DNA of 64,000 nucleotides from Plasmopara viticola (lineage: Eukaryota; Oomycota; Peronosporomycetes; Peronosporales; Peronosporaceae): the NCBI GenBank assembly GCA_001695595.3, contig MBPM02000006.1:1240001-1304000 (forward strand), read 5' to 3'. The stretch's first letter is position 1, and the number at the start of each line of letters is the position of its first letter. The translations under genes and the position numbers were made by a program. The notes under the pieces were generated by a model. It ran no database searches and was not told where the DNA came from. It saw only the letters and a program-made list of their open reading frames with translations. Of the stretch, positions 36,910-48,009 are shown in pieces.

Positions 36910-38116
36910 CTAATACTGGGTGATAGGGGCCTCAGACTGAGTAACGGGGGTCCCCGACTGAATAACAGGGGTCTTCGACTGAACAACGGGGGTGACAGGG
37001 GTCTCAGACTGAGTGATAGGGGTCATAGACTGGATCATTGGTGGAGCAGTGGTGTCTACTGATACGATCGGTTCCATACCAAGCTCATGAACCAAGTAAC
37101 CTTGGTTCCACAGCTTTTCAAACGCCGCCTCGTAAAACACGCCAACCTCCGGACTTCCATTGCAAACATCGTCGCTCTCTCCTGGGGCTTTAATCCACAT
37201 TAAGTAATCCACATTTGGCAAGTTGGTTTCCGACGTAGGTGGGGCACCAATACCTGCCGTGGGATTGTTGCAATGATCCTCATTTGGAGGCGCACTATGT
37301 AGATATAAACAAAACAGAAAAGTTAGTAATACGAGACACTATCCGTCACTTCAACAAGCAAAACACGTACACATAGTTCCTGCTCGTGTCGATGATACAA
37401 TTTAGTTCAGTCGATTGGGTGGCATTTCGAAATTTAGCGCAAAACTCGACCATCTCGGAGGTGCTACGGTAGTTGCGTGTGTTGAGAACGATGCCGCGTA
37501 AGCGCTTCGACGCATTGAGTTCCTCAACGACAGGGATGACCTTCAAAAATAGATGTTCATACATGATCGTCCAGTAGCCGAGATCCAAGTACAGCTCCGC
37601 GTTAGCGTTCTTTGCAAGAGCTTCAATAGCAATTTTGAGATTCTCAAGGTATTCAAATTTTTCACCACACCCAGTATCATCCACTTGGAGTGCAGCAGCA
37701 TCAGGCTCGATGATATAAAGCACCTTTCGGTCACCAACGCCGGTAGTCAGATCGTTGAGGAACTCCTCGTAAGCGGCCGTGCTATGGACCGAACCAGCAG
37801 TTGAGACTCCACTTTGACAGTCCTTGTTTGGGAGACCGTAAACGACAATGGTCATGAGCGAGTCCTCGGAACACGCAGAAGTGATGTTTTGAAGCATCGT
37901 CGCTCGATCAGTGGGCGACAGACGATCAGTGTACCATGCAGCAATGGGGTACTCCTCCAAGGCATCGATTGCGTACGAAAGGTGTGGGTACTCGGACTTG
38001 GCGAGACCATATGAAATTGGCGGAATGGAACATAACTTGTCCGCATCAACGCTGAGAGTAGACAAGCTCAAAGCGAGCGATGCCATTGAGATGGCCGAAT
38101 GCAATGTCTTGGTCAT
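36910..38116 (-). CDS. Secreted GH6 cellobiohydrolase-type protein (GH6-4), inverted copy of GH6-3
   Basis: Exons 38116-37371 and 37294-36910, 76-nt intron; 376 aa, predicted protein identical to GH6-3. The two genes mirror exactly about 31050.5. By eye I saw one base difference in exon 1 (position 24068 against 38033). All catalytic residues, the signal peptide, the His-for-Trp substitution and the tail repeats are the same. The near-absence of divergence means either very recent inverted duplication, ongoing gene conversion, or a haplotype/assembly duplication. Confidence 0.92.
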
Positions 38117-38153
38117 GGTACGAAGAGGATGGTTGTGGTGCGCACTAAGGTGC

Positions 38154-38167
38154 AAATTTGAAAATGA
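38154..38167 (-). promoter_or_regulatory. Inr/FPR core promoter of GH6-4
   Basis: Mirror of 23934-23947: TCATTTTCAAATTT on the minus strand, 38-51 nt before the ATG. Confidence 0.7.
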
Positions 38168-39289
38168 AGCAACGTTGTCGAAGATAAATCTCAAGCAAAG
38201 TGCTGCCTCGTGCACGACCAGGAATGGCAGCTGAGATCGGCAGTCGACACGTAGGCTCAATGCAATGTGCAATACCAATTCCAACAAGATTCTTTATCCC
38301 TCAACATCGCTGCTGCACAATATTTTGGTCAACTCCTCCTTGTGTGCGGTAGGCTATCTCCTTTTAAGCAAAAGCTACATAGTACACTCTTCCGCCATCC
38401 GTAAAATGATTTGCTTATACTAATTTGTGCTTTTTGGCGCAATGCCATTAAAAGTGAGTGACCTGGTGAGGGGCTCGAGATGATTTATTGTGACAAAGGC
38501 TAGCGTACTTGTAGATCGAAGGTTTGTTGAGCTCACATGCATTTCTTATCTTGTTTTTATCTTTGCGAATTGGCAATATTTTGCACATCCTTAAAGGCCT
38601 CATTTTCGAGGGGAAAATAGTACATGCACACATATGATAATGGCGCTGATGCAAAAGATATGTTCCCTCCGCACGGAGACATTCGTGTTTTGCACGATTT
38701 GTGGCCATGTTGCAACGTCGAAATGCTGATTCCTAGGAAAAGGACGCACCATCCTTGCAATCCGGAACACATCTTTCGGCTTTCCTAATCGATGCCCTTA
38801 TCGATTCGTCAGTGGCTAAAATTTTTTGTGCGACACTTGATAGAATAGAGAAGACAATGCAAACAACATCAGACAGCAAAAAGGGCACACCTTGACATTT
38901 TAAAAAAGTCAAATAGCATATGGCGTAGATACAAGAGATGTGAGGTAAAAAAAGAGATGTGAAGTGCGTAATACTTGCACGAGACATGCTAGAAACGCAA
39001 GTATCTGTATGTAGTGACGTCAAAGGCTTATCGTACATTAAGTGGTCCAGACATACCAATCATTGTCTGTGCATGCCAAACACATCCCGTTGGTTTGCGC
39101 TGCGAGGAATAACTTAGGAAAACCGAGTCGACCATGTGGAGGAAGATGTGTATCGAGGTCAGAGTGTGGAATGCCCATCGTAATTTCTTTGACTTGTGAT
39201 AATATTTGTACCGTGAAGTTCTCCGCGAGTTTGTAGTCGTTCTTACTTTACATCTTGTCCATATGTTAGGATTGTTCAAGTGGCCATTA

Positions 39290-40372
39290 CATAAAGTTGA
39301 GCTCTTGCGCCAATAATACCGGAATTAGCTGCAGTATGGGCAGGAAAGATTCGGCATACACTAAATAGTACACCATGCAAACCGGTCTGTGCTAAAACCT
39401 ATTAATTACCAAATTCCATGTAAGCCTCACTGGTCGCAAGCAACTCATACGTCACCTCTCTATCTATGCTTTAGATGATCAACCCCATGTCGAGTTACCA
39501 TTGTTTTATGTGAAGAAAGCAAGTATATGTTGTTTTAATAGTTGCAATCGCTAAACTTGGATACAGTATTCTTCTCGAAATAGCTAAAAACTAGGCTTTA
39601 TCACGGCTATTTCTAATTCGATCTTGGCATTTGTCCTCTTAATGTGCAATGGTTTTCTGGGTCGGGCCTATCCAACAATATACATAATTTCAAAGCTGGC
39701 TATGAGGTCTGGCAAAATCTTTATAAGAGTTTACCTAGGCTCTCCGCGTTTCTTTAAACATCTACACCAATTGTTATTCGGCAATTAACCATACATGTGC
39801 TTCTTCCTCTATCGTATCTTAGGGTATTGCTTCGTCCTATTTATTCTACGAAGTTTTACACGACGAAATTTATAGACTTTGAACATTTCGCGTAGCAACT
39901 AACTTTGTCCAAGCATTGACGATACATAAAAGGAGATGGATAGCCAGTGGCAAAGCCGAAGATCGTGTTTTCTTATTGCGAAGATCTTGCGCACTTGTCC
40001 CAAGATACCGGCAGAATCACCATCCTTGTGTTAGATGTACATGTCCCAATTTCTGACCCCTTTAAAATGATAAATACACTTTAGAGATAGGCACAGCAAT
40101 TTAAAGATGAGCAGATCTAACGTTGCTTGATAATGCATATGAGTTTCGTAGTGTGGGCCAGCCTTCAAATCATCTTAATAGTTACTCAATCTTTACACCT
40201 CGGTCATCTTTCTCATGGCAATGTGCCGACGTTTACCAATATACAAGTAAATTCAAATCATAGTCCACTTTGCCGTCGAAAGAGAGTGTAAAATGTAGCT
40301 GGTTGTGTTTTTTTTGGATTAAAAAAAGCTATTTGCACAAGAGCAAGCACTCGTGCTTCCAGATCAAGTGCA
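39290..40372 (-). repeat. Further diverged S segment, inverted, abutting GH6-5
   Basis: Starts at TTGAGCTCTTGCGCCAATAA like the inner palindrome end at 31600. It runs to the CAAGAGCAAGCACTCGTG block (mirror of 21640), then changes at about 40375 into the GH6-5 5' flank. More diverged than the palindrome arms; no gene within. Confidence 0.7.
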
Positions 40373-40539
40373 ATTTTTGTAACCAGCACTTCGACGAGAT
40401 AATGAAGAAAGATTGGAATCATACTGGAATTGGCATGGCAATTATTATCGTGCCTTTCCATCGACTGCCAATCTCCGATGCAATCTCCGATCGTGCACGT
40501 GCCACTTGAGGAACAGCGAAGTTAGTTTTTGAGATCCGT

Positions 40540-40553
40540 TCATTATTCAATTC
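40540..40553 (+). promoter_or_regulatory. Inr/FPR-like core promoter of GH6-5
   Basis: TCATTATTCAATTC fits the oomycete Inr/FPR consensus at 12 of 14 positions, 38-51 nt before the ATG. Confidence 0.6.
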
Positions 40554-40590
40554 GCATCCTAGCGCGCAACACCAACTTCCACTCCGTGCC

Positions 40591-41891
40591 ATGACCAAGA
40601 CATTGCATTCGGCCATCTCAATGGCATCGCTCGCTTTGAGCTTGTCTGCTCTCAGCGTTGATGCGGACAAGTTATGTTCCATTCCCCCTGCTTCATATGG
40701 TCTAGCAAAGGCCGAGTACCCACACCTTGCTTTTGCAATCGAGGCCTTGGAGCAATATCCTATTGCGGCTTGGTACACTGATCGTTTGTCGCCTGATGAA
40801 AGAGCTGCGATGCTTCAACGCATCACTTCTGAGTGCCCAGAGGACTCGCTTATGACCATTGTCGTTTACGGTATCCCCGACAAAGACTGTGGTAGTAAAG
40901 TATCAAGTGCTGGTTCTGTCCATGACACGGCCGCCTACAAGGACTTCCTCAAGGATCTGACAACCGGCGTTGGTGACCGAAAGGTGCTTTATATCGTAGA
41001 GCCTGATGCCGCTGCGCTCCAGATTGGGAATGATGGTTGCGGTGTTCGAGCTGGATACCTCGCGAATCTCAAGGTTGCTATTGAAGCCCTTTCGATGAAC
41101 GCGAACGCGGAGCTATACTTGGACGTTGGCTATTGGACGATTATGTATGAAGGGCTCTTCGAAATGATTATCCCTATTATTGAGGAACTCAATGCGTCGA
41201 ATCAGCTACATGGCATCGTTCTGAACACACGCAACTACCGTACTACCACCGAGATGACCGACTTTTGCAACAAAGTCCAGAACGCCACCGATCCGATGAA
41301 GTTAAACTGTATTATCGATACGAGCAGAAACTACCGGTACGTGTTTTGCTTGTTGATGTGACGTACAGGAATCTCATTTTTCTGTCTTGTTATGTTATAC
41401 CTAGTGCGCCCCCAAGCGAGGATCATTGCAACCTTCCCACGGCAGGTATCGGATTCCCATCTACGTCAGAAACCAACATTCCGATTGTGGACTACTTTAT
41501 GCATATTAAAGCTCCAGGAGAGAGCGACGATGCTTGCAACGGAGGTCCGAACGTCGAAATATTTTACGAGGCGGGATTTGTAAAGCTGTGGAACCAAGGT
41601 TACTTTGTTGAGGAGCTTGGGATGAATCGGATCGAAGGGGGGAACAACAGCATTCCGGCAGTGATTCAGTCCAAAACCCCAAATATTGAGACCCCAATGC
41701 TCCAGTCTACGACTCCTGTCCCTGTCACTCAGACTGAGACCCCTGTTACTCCCGTCACTCAGACTGAGACCCCTGTCACTCCCGTCACTCAGACTGAGAC
41801 CCCTGTCACTCCCGTCACTCAAACTGAGACCCCTGGCACTCCCGTCACTAAATTTGGGACCCCTGTTACTCAGTCTCCGACCCAAAATTGA
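40591..41891 (+). CDS. Secreted GH6 cellobiohydrolase-type protein (GH6-5)
   Basis: Exons 40591-41336 (746 nt) and 41405-41891, 68-nt phase-2 intron (GTACGT...CCTAG); 410 aa. The signal peptide is the same as in GH6-2 to within one residue. The catalytic set is complete: VVYGIPDKDC, IVEPDA, AELYLDVG, IKAPGESDD. The SEDHCN motif again has His in place of Trp. The tail contains four 10-residue TQTETPVTPV repeats from a 30-bp minisatellite. It is more diverged from GH6-2/3/4 than they are from each other and has a shorter related upstream region, with an inverted S segment next to it, as at GH6-1. Confidence 0.93.
41731..41850 (+). repeat. 30-bp coding minisatellite, four copies
   Basis: Period starts at 41731, 41761, 41791 and 41821. 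The first three copies differ by one base and the fourth by three or four. They encode QTETPVTPVT in phase. Confidence 0.9.
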
Positions 41892-42899
41892 TGACCGTAT
41901 CGTGGTGGATCTGATTTGGCACAGACTTCAAGGTTGACGAGGCAAAGTTTCACGAAGATTGTGACTACGAAGGAAAACGAATCAGATGGTTTTTGTTTGT
42001 GCAAGGACCATTAAGGCAGGAGAAATAAAGCAAAATCTTTTTTACTTGTGCATTATTTCTTTTACATCTTGAAAGTAGGAATATTGCATTGCCACTATTA
42101 TTGTAAAGCAACACTGGGACGCGTTAATCATTTTGAGCTTAAATACCAAAATTTAAATTGCACGACCAAAAGTAACGTTCTTCTTCTGATTTCTTAAGAA
42201 AAGCAGGCTCCACACGTGCGCTGGAGCAGAACTTGAACTCAAGGCTAGCGACAACGTCCACACAAATGCTTCGTGACGAACCACACTTGTGCTTCAGTAA
42301 CTTGGACCTCAATGGAAAGCTAACTCTATCTCTCATTGCAGTCCCGCGTCCACTTTCTTGCACTTAGTACAAGGCTGGCATCGATCGTCAATTCTTTTGG
42401 TCGATCTGTGGCCCGTAGTCCATGCATGCTGTTGGGATTGCCAAGCATTCAGGGCTTCGCTGAACACGGCTTTGGTCAGGATTGCAACATCAAACGTGAT
42501 TATGCTCTAATGCTGAAAGAGCCCGTCGCTTTTATTTCGAAACCTCGATGTGCCATTAAAATGTGGCGTAAAAAGCTTTTAAGTACATTCGTCTGATGGA
42601 CCCCTAAGACGCAGTCGAGGTGGTCAGCCAAGTCTAGCGTTCGCCACGGCGGGAATGGAATTTACGCTCACTGACTGGTGCCTCACATCAAGCGACTGAG
42701 CCAATTTGATGTCTGGACTCAGCAACGCACAACACCAAGTACTTATGCAAATGATAAACTATTTCCACACAGCTGCACCTTCACTGTTGAGAGCTTTCTT
42801 AATGTGCACGCTTGGTGTGTTCTTGCGTCTAAGTGCGCAACCTCAGACGTATTTGTAAGTCTGTCTCTTAATAGCGCCTTGCTCACTCTGACCGCAACC
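41892..42899. other. GH6-5 downstream stretch
   Basis: No gene is supported. Its first part (41900-42180) loosely resembles the 3' flanks of the other GH6 genes (a TTACATCTTGA..GT.GAATA..GC-type block). Confidence 0.4.
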
Positions 42900-43850
42900 A
42901 TATCTTTCGTCCGTTTTTATTAAGCTCGATCGCGCCCAGCTCCACATGCGGGCTTAAAAAGTGACACATGATGTTGATCTGCTACGAAAGAGTGGCAAAT
43001 TGGATGATTGGCCACTTCGATGCACCCTTGCTTGTTTTGTTATATCGTTGTCACAGCATCTTGACCACACTCCAAATTATGGAGAGACCAAGCTTCTTAA
43101 GGCGCACTTTAGGAAGTCATGTACCCCGCCTCATTTGTTGACGTCACAATCGTTTACTGACGCTTGAAATTCCATTAAACCACGCTTCCATTAATATAGA
43201 AGACACAACCGGTCGTCGAGCGCCCGGATCCCGGGTCGCCTGTCCAATTCGTGTCAGTGCAATCTTCCTTTTTGGCGCCGTCGTTCCCACTCCGAGATCG
43301 TGAGTCGTCTTCAAGCACTTGTAATTCCGCTTCGCTGCTGCCCAATGAGACTCGCATCAGCGTTCGCTAAACTCAGCTACTTCTACACCAAACACGACTT
43401 CTGGATGCGTGCGAGCAGCGACGTACAATAGGGCTCGAAATAACTTGTGATACGGAGGCTTGAGCACGCACTTCTCGTCTTTAGCCATCTTCGTGAGCTA
43501 CGAGTAGCTGTTTTCTGGCTTGTGAACGTTTCCAAAAGGTTCCTACACAGCCGACTTCTTTCTTTTCCAAAAGGTTGTCAGCGAGTGTTCCTGTCCCAGT
43601 GTCCAGAAGCGACTTTAATATACTCTCCATCGCGCACAGCCATTGCTTCTTGTATTGCTCTCTTTCACTGTATTGAATATAGTTGTACGCTCGCCAACAT
43701 GTTCCATCGCGATGAGGCAGAAGTGCGAGTTGTAGTTGTTTTCAAAGTCGTCGGATTAATGTCGTCGCGACGAAAGTTCCACAAGGTTTGCTCGTCATGC
43801 ACCACGCCACGCTTCGTGCGTATACCAAAATTATAAGGTGCTTTAAAACG
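42900..43850 (-). pseudogene. Copia polyprotein debris (RT start and RNase H)
   Basis: On the minus strand 43600-43680 reads QWLCAMESILKSLLDTGTGT, matching the WRQAMDAELQS..NKTWTLV entry of Copia reverse transcriptase. Then 43175-43290 reads DTNWTGDP..GRSTTGCVFYINGSVV, followed by WNFKRQ.TIVTSTNEAGYMTS and, in another frame, NKQGCIEVANHPICHS. These are RNase H motifs. Most of the RT, including the YVDD box, is missing. Confidence 0.7.
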
Positions 43851-43919
43851 ACAATGGCGAAGAACAAGAGCGCGGCAATTAAGAGGATTTTTGTCAATTA
43901 AAATTTAACAGTGTTAGTC

Positions 43920-44280
43920 GACACGGCATGGCGGAGCGGACGAATCCGACGCCGGCGGAGATAATGCGTTCTCTCTAAAAAAGAGCATCCTTGACACGGC
44001 GTACTGGTGCGAAGCGATGACGGCACATTTGCAATGTGCTACCAATTTAGCTTTGCCAGCTTTCGAGTCCGTTCAAGATAGTCCTGAAGTAGAGGCCGCA
44101 TCTGAAGTGCATGGAAGCCTTCGAAACTGGGTGTTACGCTCGCATTGCGATAAGAGAAGCACAAAAAGCTGGATGATTGCAAGCGTGTGCGACAGGCCAA
44201 TCGCTTCGGTGCCAACGCGAGGTACGAGCAGAAAGAGAAGGCAAAAAAGAGTGGATAACTTTCACTTCTAGCGTGGTTTT
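43920..44280 (+). pseudogene. Copia integrase debris
   Basis: The plus strand reads MAERTNPTPAEIMRSL, a stop, then KKSILDTAYWCEAMTAHLQ, equivalent to GIAERMNRTIMEKARSML..WWAEAVSTAVYL of the intact Copia. It lies opposite in strand to the RT/RNase H debris beside it. Confidence 0.65.
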
Positions 44281-44372
44281 GGCCTACACATGACTATCCG
44301 CTAACGCGTCCGGGAAGTCACTTTTCTTGCGCAGCGGGCAAAGTGTCATAAACAGCTCTTTAATATCATGAA

Positions 44373-44515
44373 GTCACGACACGGCCTCGGTGCTGGCTGC
44401 ACTGCCCGCCGAACGAGACTCGACGTATGCGGACACCACTCTATGCCGTGGACTAGCCATAGAGCCTAGCACGTGCATAACTTGGCAACGCGATAACGTA
44501 ATACAATACAATACA
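44373..44515 (+). mobile_element. 5'-truncated SINE-like copy
   Basis: Only the 3' ~140 bp of the SINE family is present (from ACGGCCTCGGTGCTGGCTGC to the AATACAATAC tail). 5' truncation is usual for reverse-transcribed insertions. No clear TSD seen. Confidence 0.7.
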
Positions 44516-44711
44516 CTACGACGTAAGGCCGAAAAAGATGGAAAAGATGTAGTTTAGAGTAGTGATGGGGACGTAAACGGTGTTAACGTAAAAAAATGTA
44601 GTTCCCGTTCCCGTTCAGGGTTCCCGTTCACGTTTTTTTAGACGTTGTTTGACGTCTCGGAAAGACACTGTAACCTATCAAACCAATGGTTTAAAACCAT
44701 ACCATGTTCAA

Positions 44712-45012
44712 TGCTTCGGAAAAGGTTGGGGTGACGCCCTCCTTCCAAGCGAGGGGCCTGAATGCTCACGCGCTTCGGGCAGGTGCTCTCGGGCATCTGC
44801 AGGTCTCTAACGAGTCTCACCCTCGACGCGACGGTCTCCAGCACCAGGACGCCACCTGGGCTCTTACCAAGTCAGTGCTAAACGGTGCTGGCTCCACTGC
44901 CCGCCGAACGAGACCCGACGTATGCGGACACCACTCTATGCCGTGGACTAGCCAGACTGAGCCTAGCACGTGCATAACCTGGCAACGCGATAACGTAATA
45001 CAATACAATACA
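44712..45012 (+). mobile_element. SINE-like element, copy 3, nested in the hAT element
   Basis: Full head (GGAAAAGGTTGGGGTGACGC) and (AATAC)n tail, bounded by identical 13-bp repeats ATACCATGTTCAA at 44699-44711 and 45013-45025. It inserted between the hAT left TIR and the transposase stop codon, so it postdates hAT arrival. Confidence 0.88.
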
Positions 45013-45166
45013 ATACCATGTTCAAAAGCTGCACAAACATAAGAACGGACGGGAGAAGAGTTTTTAAGACAAGTCGGCTGCTGGCACATTAAAGGTGATG
45101 TGAGTTGTGCAAAAAGTTTATTTACAACATGTAACTCTTTAGCACGTTTCTACCGTACGTCTTTAG

Positions 45167-47476
45167 CTACTGCTCTGGTTCCTCGCCAATCGTATTGCTG
45201 TAAAGAAAAATGAGATCTCTTAGGTTGGAAGAAGACACCCTATTACGCCGTGCTGTAATAATGTTTCCTGCCCACGAAAAGCAGCGCTCTGAAGGTACTG
45301 ATGTAGCTACCATGCCAAAATATTTCCTCGCAATAGGAGCTAAGAGCGGAAAATCACTGCCATTTTCGCGCCACCACTTGAGACCATCGTCAAGTTTCTG
45401 TGTTTTCGACTTCTGCTTCTGGCACGTATTTTCTTGTGCCTTTTGATGGGATCTATCGTAGTATCGATTCACCTCTGCTTCTACTTTTGCACGAAGCGAC
45501 AACCCGTTTTGCACTTGAGGATGAGGCGATCTTCGCTTGCGTCCAAGAAGATCATTTATGAAGTTTTCTTCTTCATCGCTATCCTCATCGGAGCACGTGC
45601 TGTAGATATCATCGACGGCATTAGCACCAGCAGAGCGCATTGCCTCGCTCACCAAGAACTCCCTCCCTTCTATTTTTTCTGTTGCGTTCAGTGACTCACC
45701 ATGCACGAATTGAGGATCAAGCAAGCAGCAATATTTCACATCCAAAGGTAATTGCTTGAATCTTTTTCGGAGCAAAAACAAGAAAAACCGACGGACGAGA
45801 TGCATGCGTTCCAGCACCGAGCTATAGTAATATTCTCCAGCGTGAGCAGGCGATATTTTGGCAAATATCCTCTGCTTTAATAGTCGCTTTTCAAGAAGGC
45901 GTATACATGGATATATCAACGTAGCAGTGGGGTATGTTCCACCTGATAGTGTCTTGGTTACCAGCTCAAAAACCACGAGAAGCTTGTCGAGGCATTGGAT
46001 GCTGAACCACATTTCTCCAGTGGGCCTCACAATACTTGCGTCGCTGAACTCTTCTTTGCCTTTCGCTGTCAATATAAACTCCATGAATGATTGGATACTA
46101 GGACGAAGTTGCAGAAGGCGTTGAATCATGTGATGCGTGCTATTTCAGCGAGTGGCTACATCTGAAATAACGGTAAGAGGTACGGCCACATTTTGTAGCG
46201 ACTTCAACTTGTCTTTTCCTTTAGAACTTTTGTTGAAGTAGTGAACAATTTTGCGAAAGCTAGAAACATTCATTCTTGTTTCACTCATGGCTTGCTTCAT
46301 TGCGTTTAGAATTGAAGTTGTTGTCCGCACACTAAGACAACCATCAAGAAGACCTCCATCCAGCGTGTCATCAGCATTAATGTCCAGTGGCTCAGATTCA
46401 TGCGAAACGTTGTCTATCGAACTTGCAATCGTTTGGGATTCAATCTCTACCAGTTCTTGCTCCAAGAACGCAATAGCTTCCAGTTCAATTGCAGGGTCCT
46501 CAATCCACTGCTCCTCCTCATCTTCAATGTCAGCAATATTTTCAACCTCCTCCCTACCTTCCTCGTTCCCGTCATTATCCTCTTCCACATTTGTCACTTC
46601 GACACTTGTTTTTGAGAGAGCTCCTGATACAATCAAATGTAGCGTATGCGCCACGCATCCGAAGTGCTGCACACCTAGCGCATCACACGCACTGACAATG
46701 TTAGACCCGTTATCACGTACCATTTTGGTAACGCGAGAAACATCTAGACCCCACTTGCGCATGAGCCCGCCCAGTTTGCATTTAATCCTGAGGCCAGTGT
46801 GCTTCCCACGAAAACTCATAACATCCAAAGTGTACGTCATCATCTCAAAATTGGAATTCACAAAATGAATAGTTAGCGAAATATAGCTATCTGTTGCTCG
46901 AGATGTCCACATGTCAGATGTGAGAGAATAGAAGTCTGCATCTTCAGCAATCTGCGTCTTTACCAGCGATCGCTTGAACTGACAGTGATTTTGCATTTTT
47001 TCAGTTATAGTGCGGCGAGAGGGTAGCTCGTACAGACCTCTCATCGTCTGAATCAACGTCAAGAAAACACGAAGCTCCTTGTCGTCGGCAACACTTAGTG
47101 GGCGCAGTCGTTTGGCAATCCAATCAATGAAAGCTCTTGTGGCCATCTCTTCGTCAGCTGGATCGATCTTTCTTGTTCTCTTTCTCGGAGAAAACATCAT
47201 TGCATCAGATTTTCGCGTTGCATGAAGTGCGATCGCCACTCGCTTGGACGCCTGTTCACGCCCAGCTCTGCTGAGATCTTGTGGATGTTTCTCATTCATG
47301 TGCTTTCGAATGCTGGCGCTACTTCCTGATTTAAAGCTGAAAGAGCTTTTGCACTTTAGACAATAAGCCAAATTTGTATCAGACGATTCCCACGCCTTCT
47401 TTCCCGGTGGTAGCTGTGCGTTTGGAGCTACAAGTCGGATGAACGACCAGTAATCGTCCTTCTTAATACGGCGCAT
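45167..47476 (-). pseudogene. hAT transposase interrupted by a single nonsense codon
   Basis: One frame runs from Met at 47476 to a stop at 45167, broken only by TGA at 46145-46147 (codon 444). Residues 39-64 form a BED zinc finger (C39, C42, H59, H64). SDMWTS (D188) and VRDNGSN (D255) are the first two hAT catalytic Asp regions, and GCVAHTLHLIV follows. The C-terminal part has WWRENGSDFPLLAPIARKY and PSERCFSWAG, the hAT dimerisation region. The stop falls where DVATRWNST is expected, replacing the conserved Trp (TGG to TGA). Product without readthrough: 443 aa lacking the C-terminal half. No frameshift elsewhere. Confidence 0.9.
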
Positions 47477-47693
47477 CTTAAACAGGGGCGGCGGCGTAGG
47501 ATCATTCGATGGTGGAAGCTCCGTCTGGGGACGATGCGTTGTAGGCTCTTTCTTCTATCCTGCAATCTCAGCTGCTCGTGTGGTGTACTATACATTAATG
47601 TTGCCGGGACGTCTCAAAACGTTTGCAATACGTCAACGGATACCGGCTCAACGTTTTTAACGTTGAGCTGACGTCCCCATCTCTAGTTTAGAG

Positions 47694-48000
47694 CCGCGTT
47701 ATCCATCCCCCATTTCATCATCCATCCCCCATTTTTATGATTGGCTAATTAAATAAACTACTGACTCGCTAAGACCCGGGCTTGGTATCTGAATATTCTT
47801 TCCTCTTAACCTCTTTTTGCTGTTTACTTCATCAACAGAATGTTCGTAATTCGCGAACATGCCGATTGCGCGAGCAGACAATGTAACGCCGTCACTGCCT
47901 CAGCTATCAACATTCTTTCACTTAATTTTAATAAGCTGGCTTTGCCCAGTATTGAAAAGCATATTATAACACTCGTCTGAGACGATCAATACTGTGCCAC
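47694..48000. other. Gene-less flank
   Basis: Between the hAT TSD and the tubulin pseudogene. It holds a tandem CATCCCCCATTT duplication (about 47704-47735) and nothing else I can support. Confidence 0.5.
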
Positions 48001-48009
48001 GATCGAAGC

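Larger units (their letters stand above)
31597..39290. repeat. Right arm of the palindrome (inverted unit)
   Basis: Reverse complement of unit 2. Order from left: S segment (31597-32650), noncoding, Copia integrase debris now on + (34300-35230), RNase H debris on - (35400-36029), GH6-4 on - (36910-38116), then the GH6 upstream region. Identity is highest around GH6-4 and at the inner end, lower in between. Confidence 0.88.
44560..47685 (-). mobile_element. hAT DNA transposon, complete with 8-bp TSD
   Basis: Ends TAGTGATGGGGACGT (44560) and, inverted, TAGAGATGGGGACGT (47685) are the short TIRs. The flanking 8-bp repeats GTTTAGAG (44552-44559 and 47686-47693) are identical, the hAT target-site signature. 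It contains one long transposase reading frame on the minus strand and a later SINE insertion at 44712-45012 in its 3' untranslated end. Confidence 0.92.

Noticed and set aside
41731..41850. CRISPR-like array
   Set aside because: The 30-bp repeats are contiguous, in frame with GH6-5 and have no spacers; the host is eukaryotic.
46251..46868. 205-codon plus-strand frame within the hAT element
   Set aside because: Antisense shadow of the transposase, Ser-rich because it mirrors acidic coding sequence.
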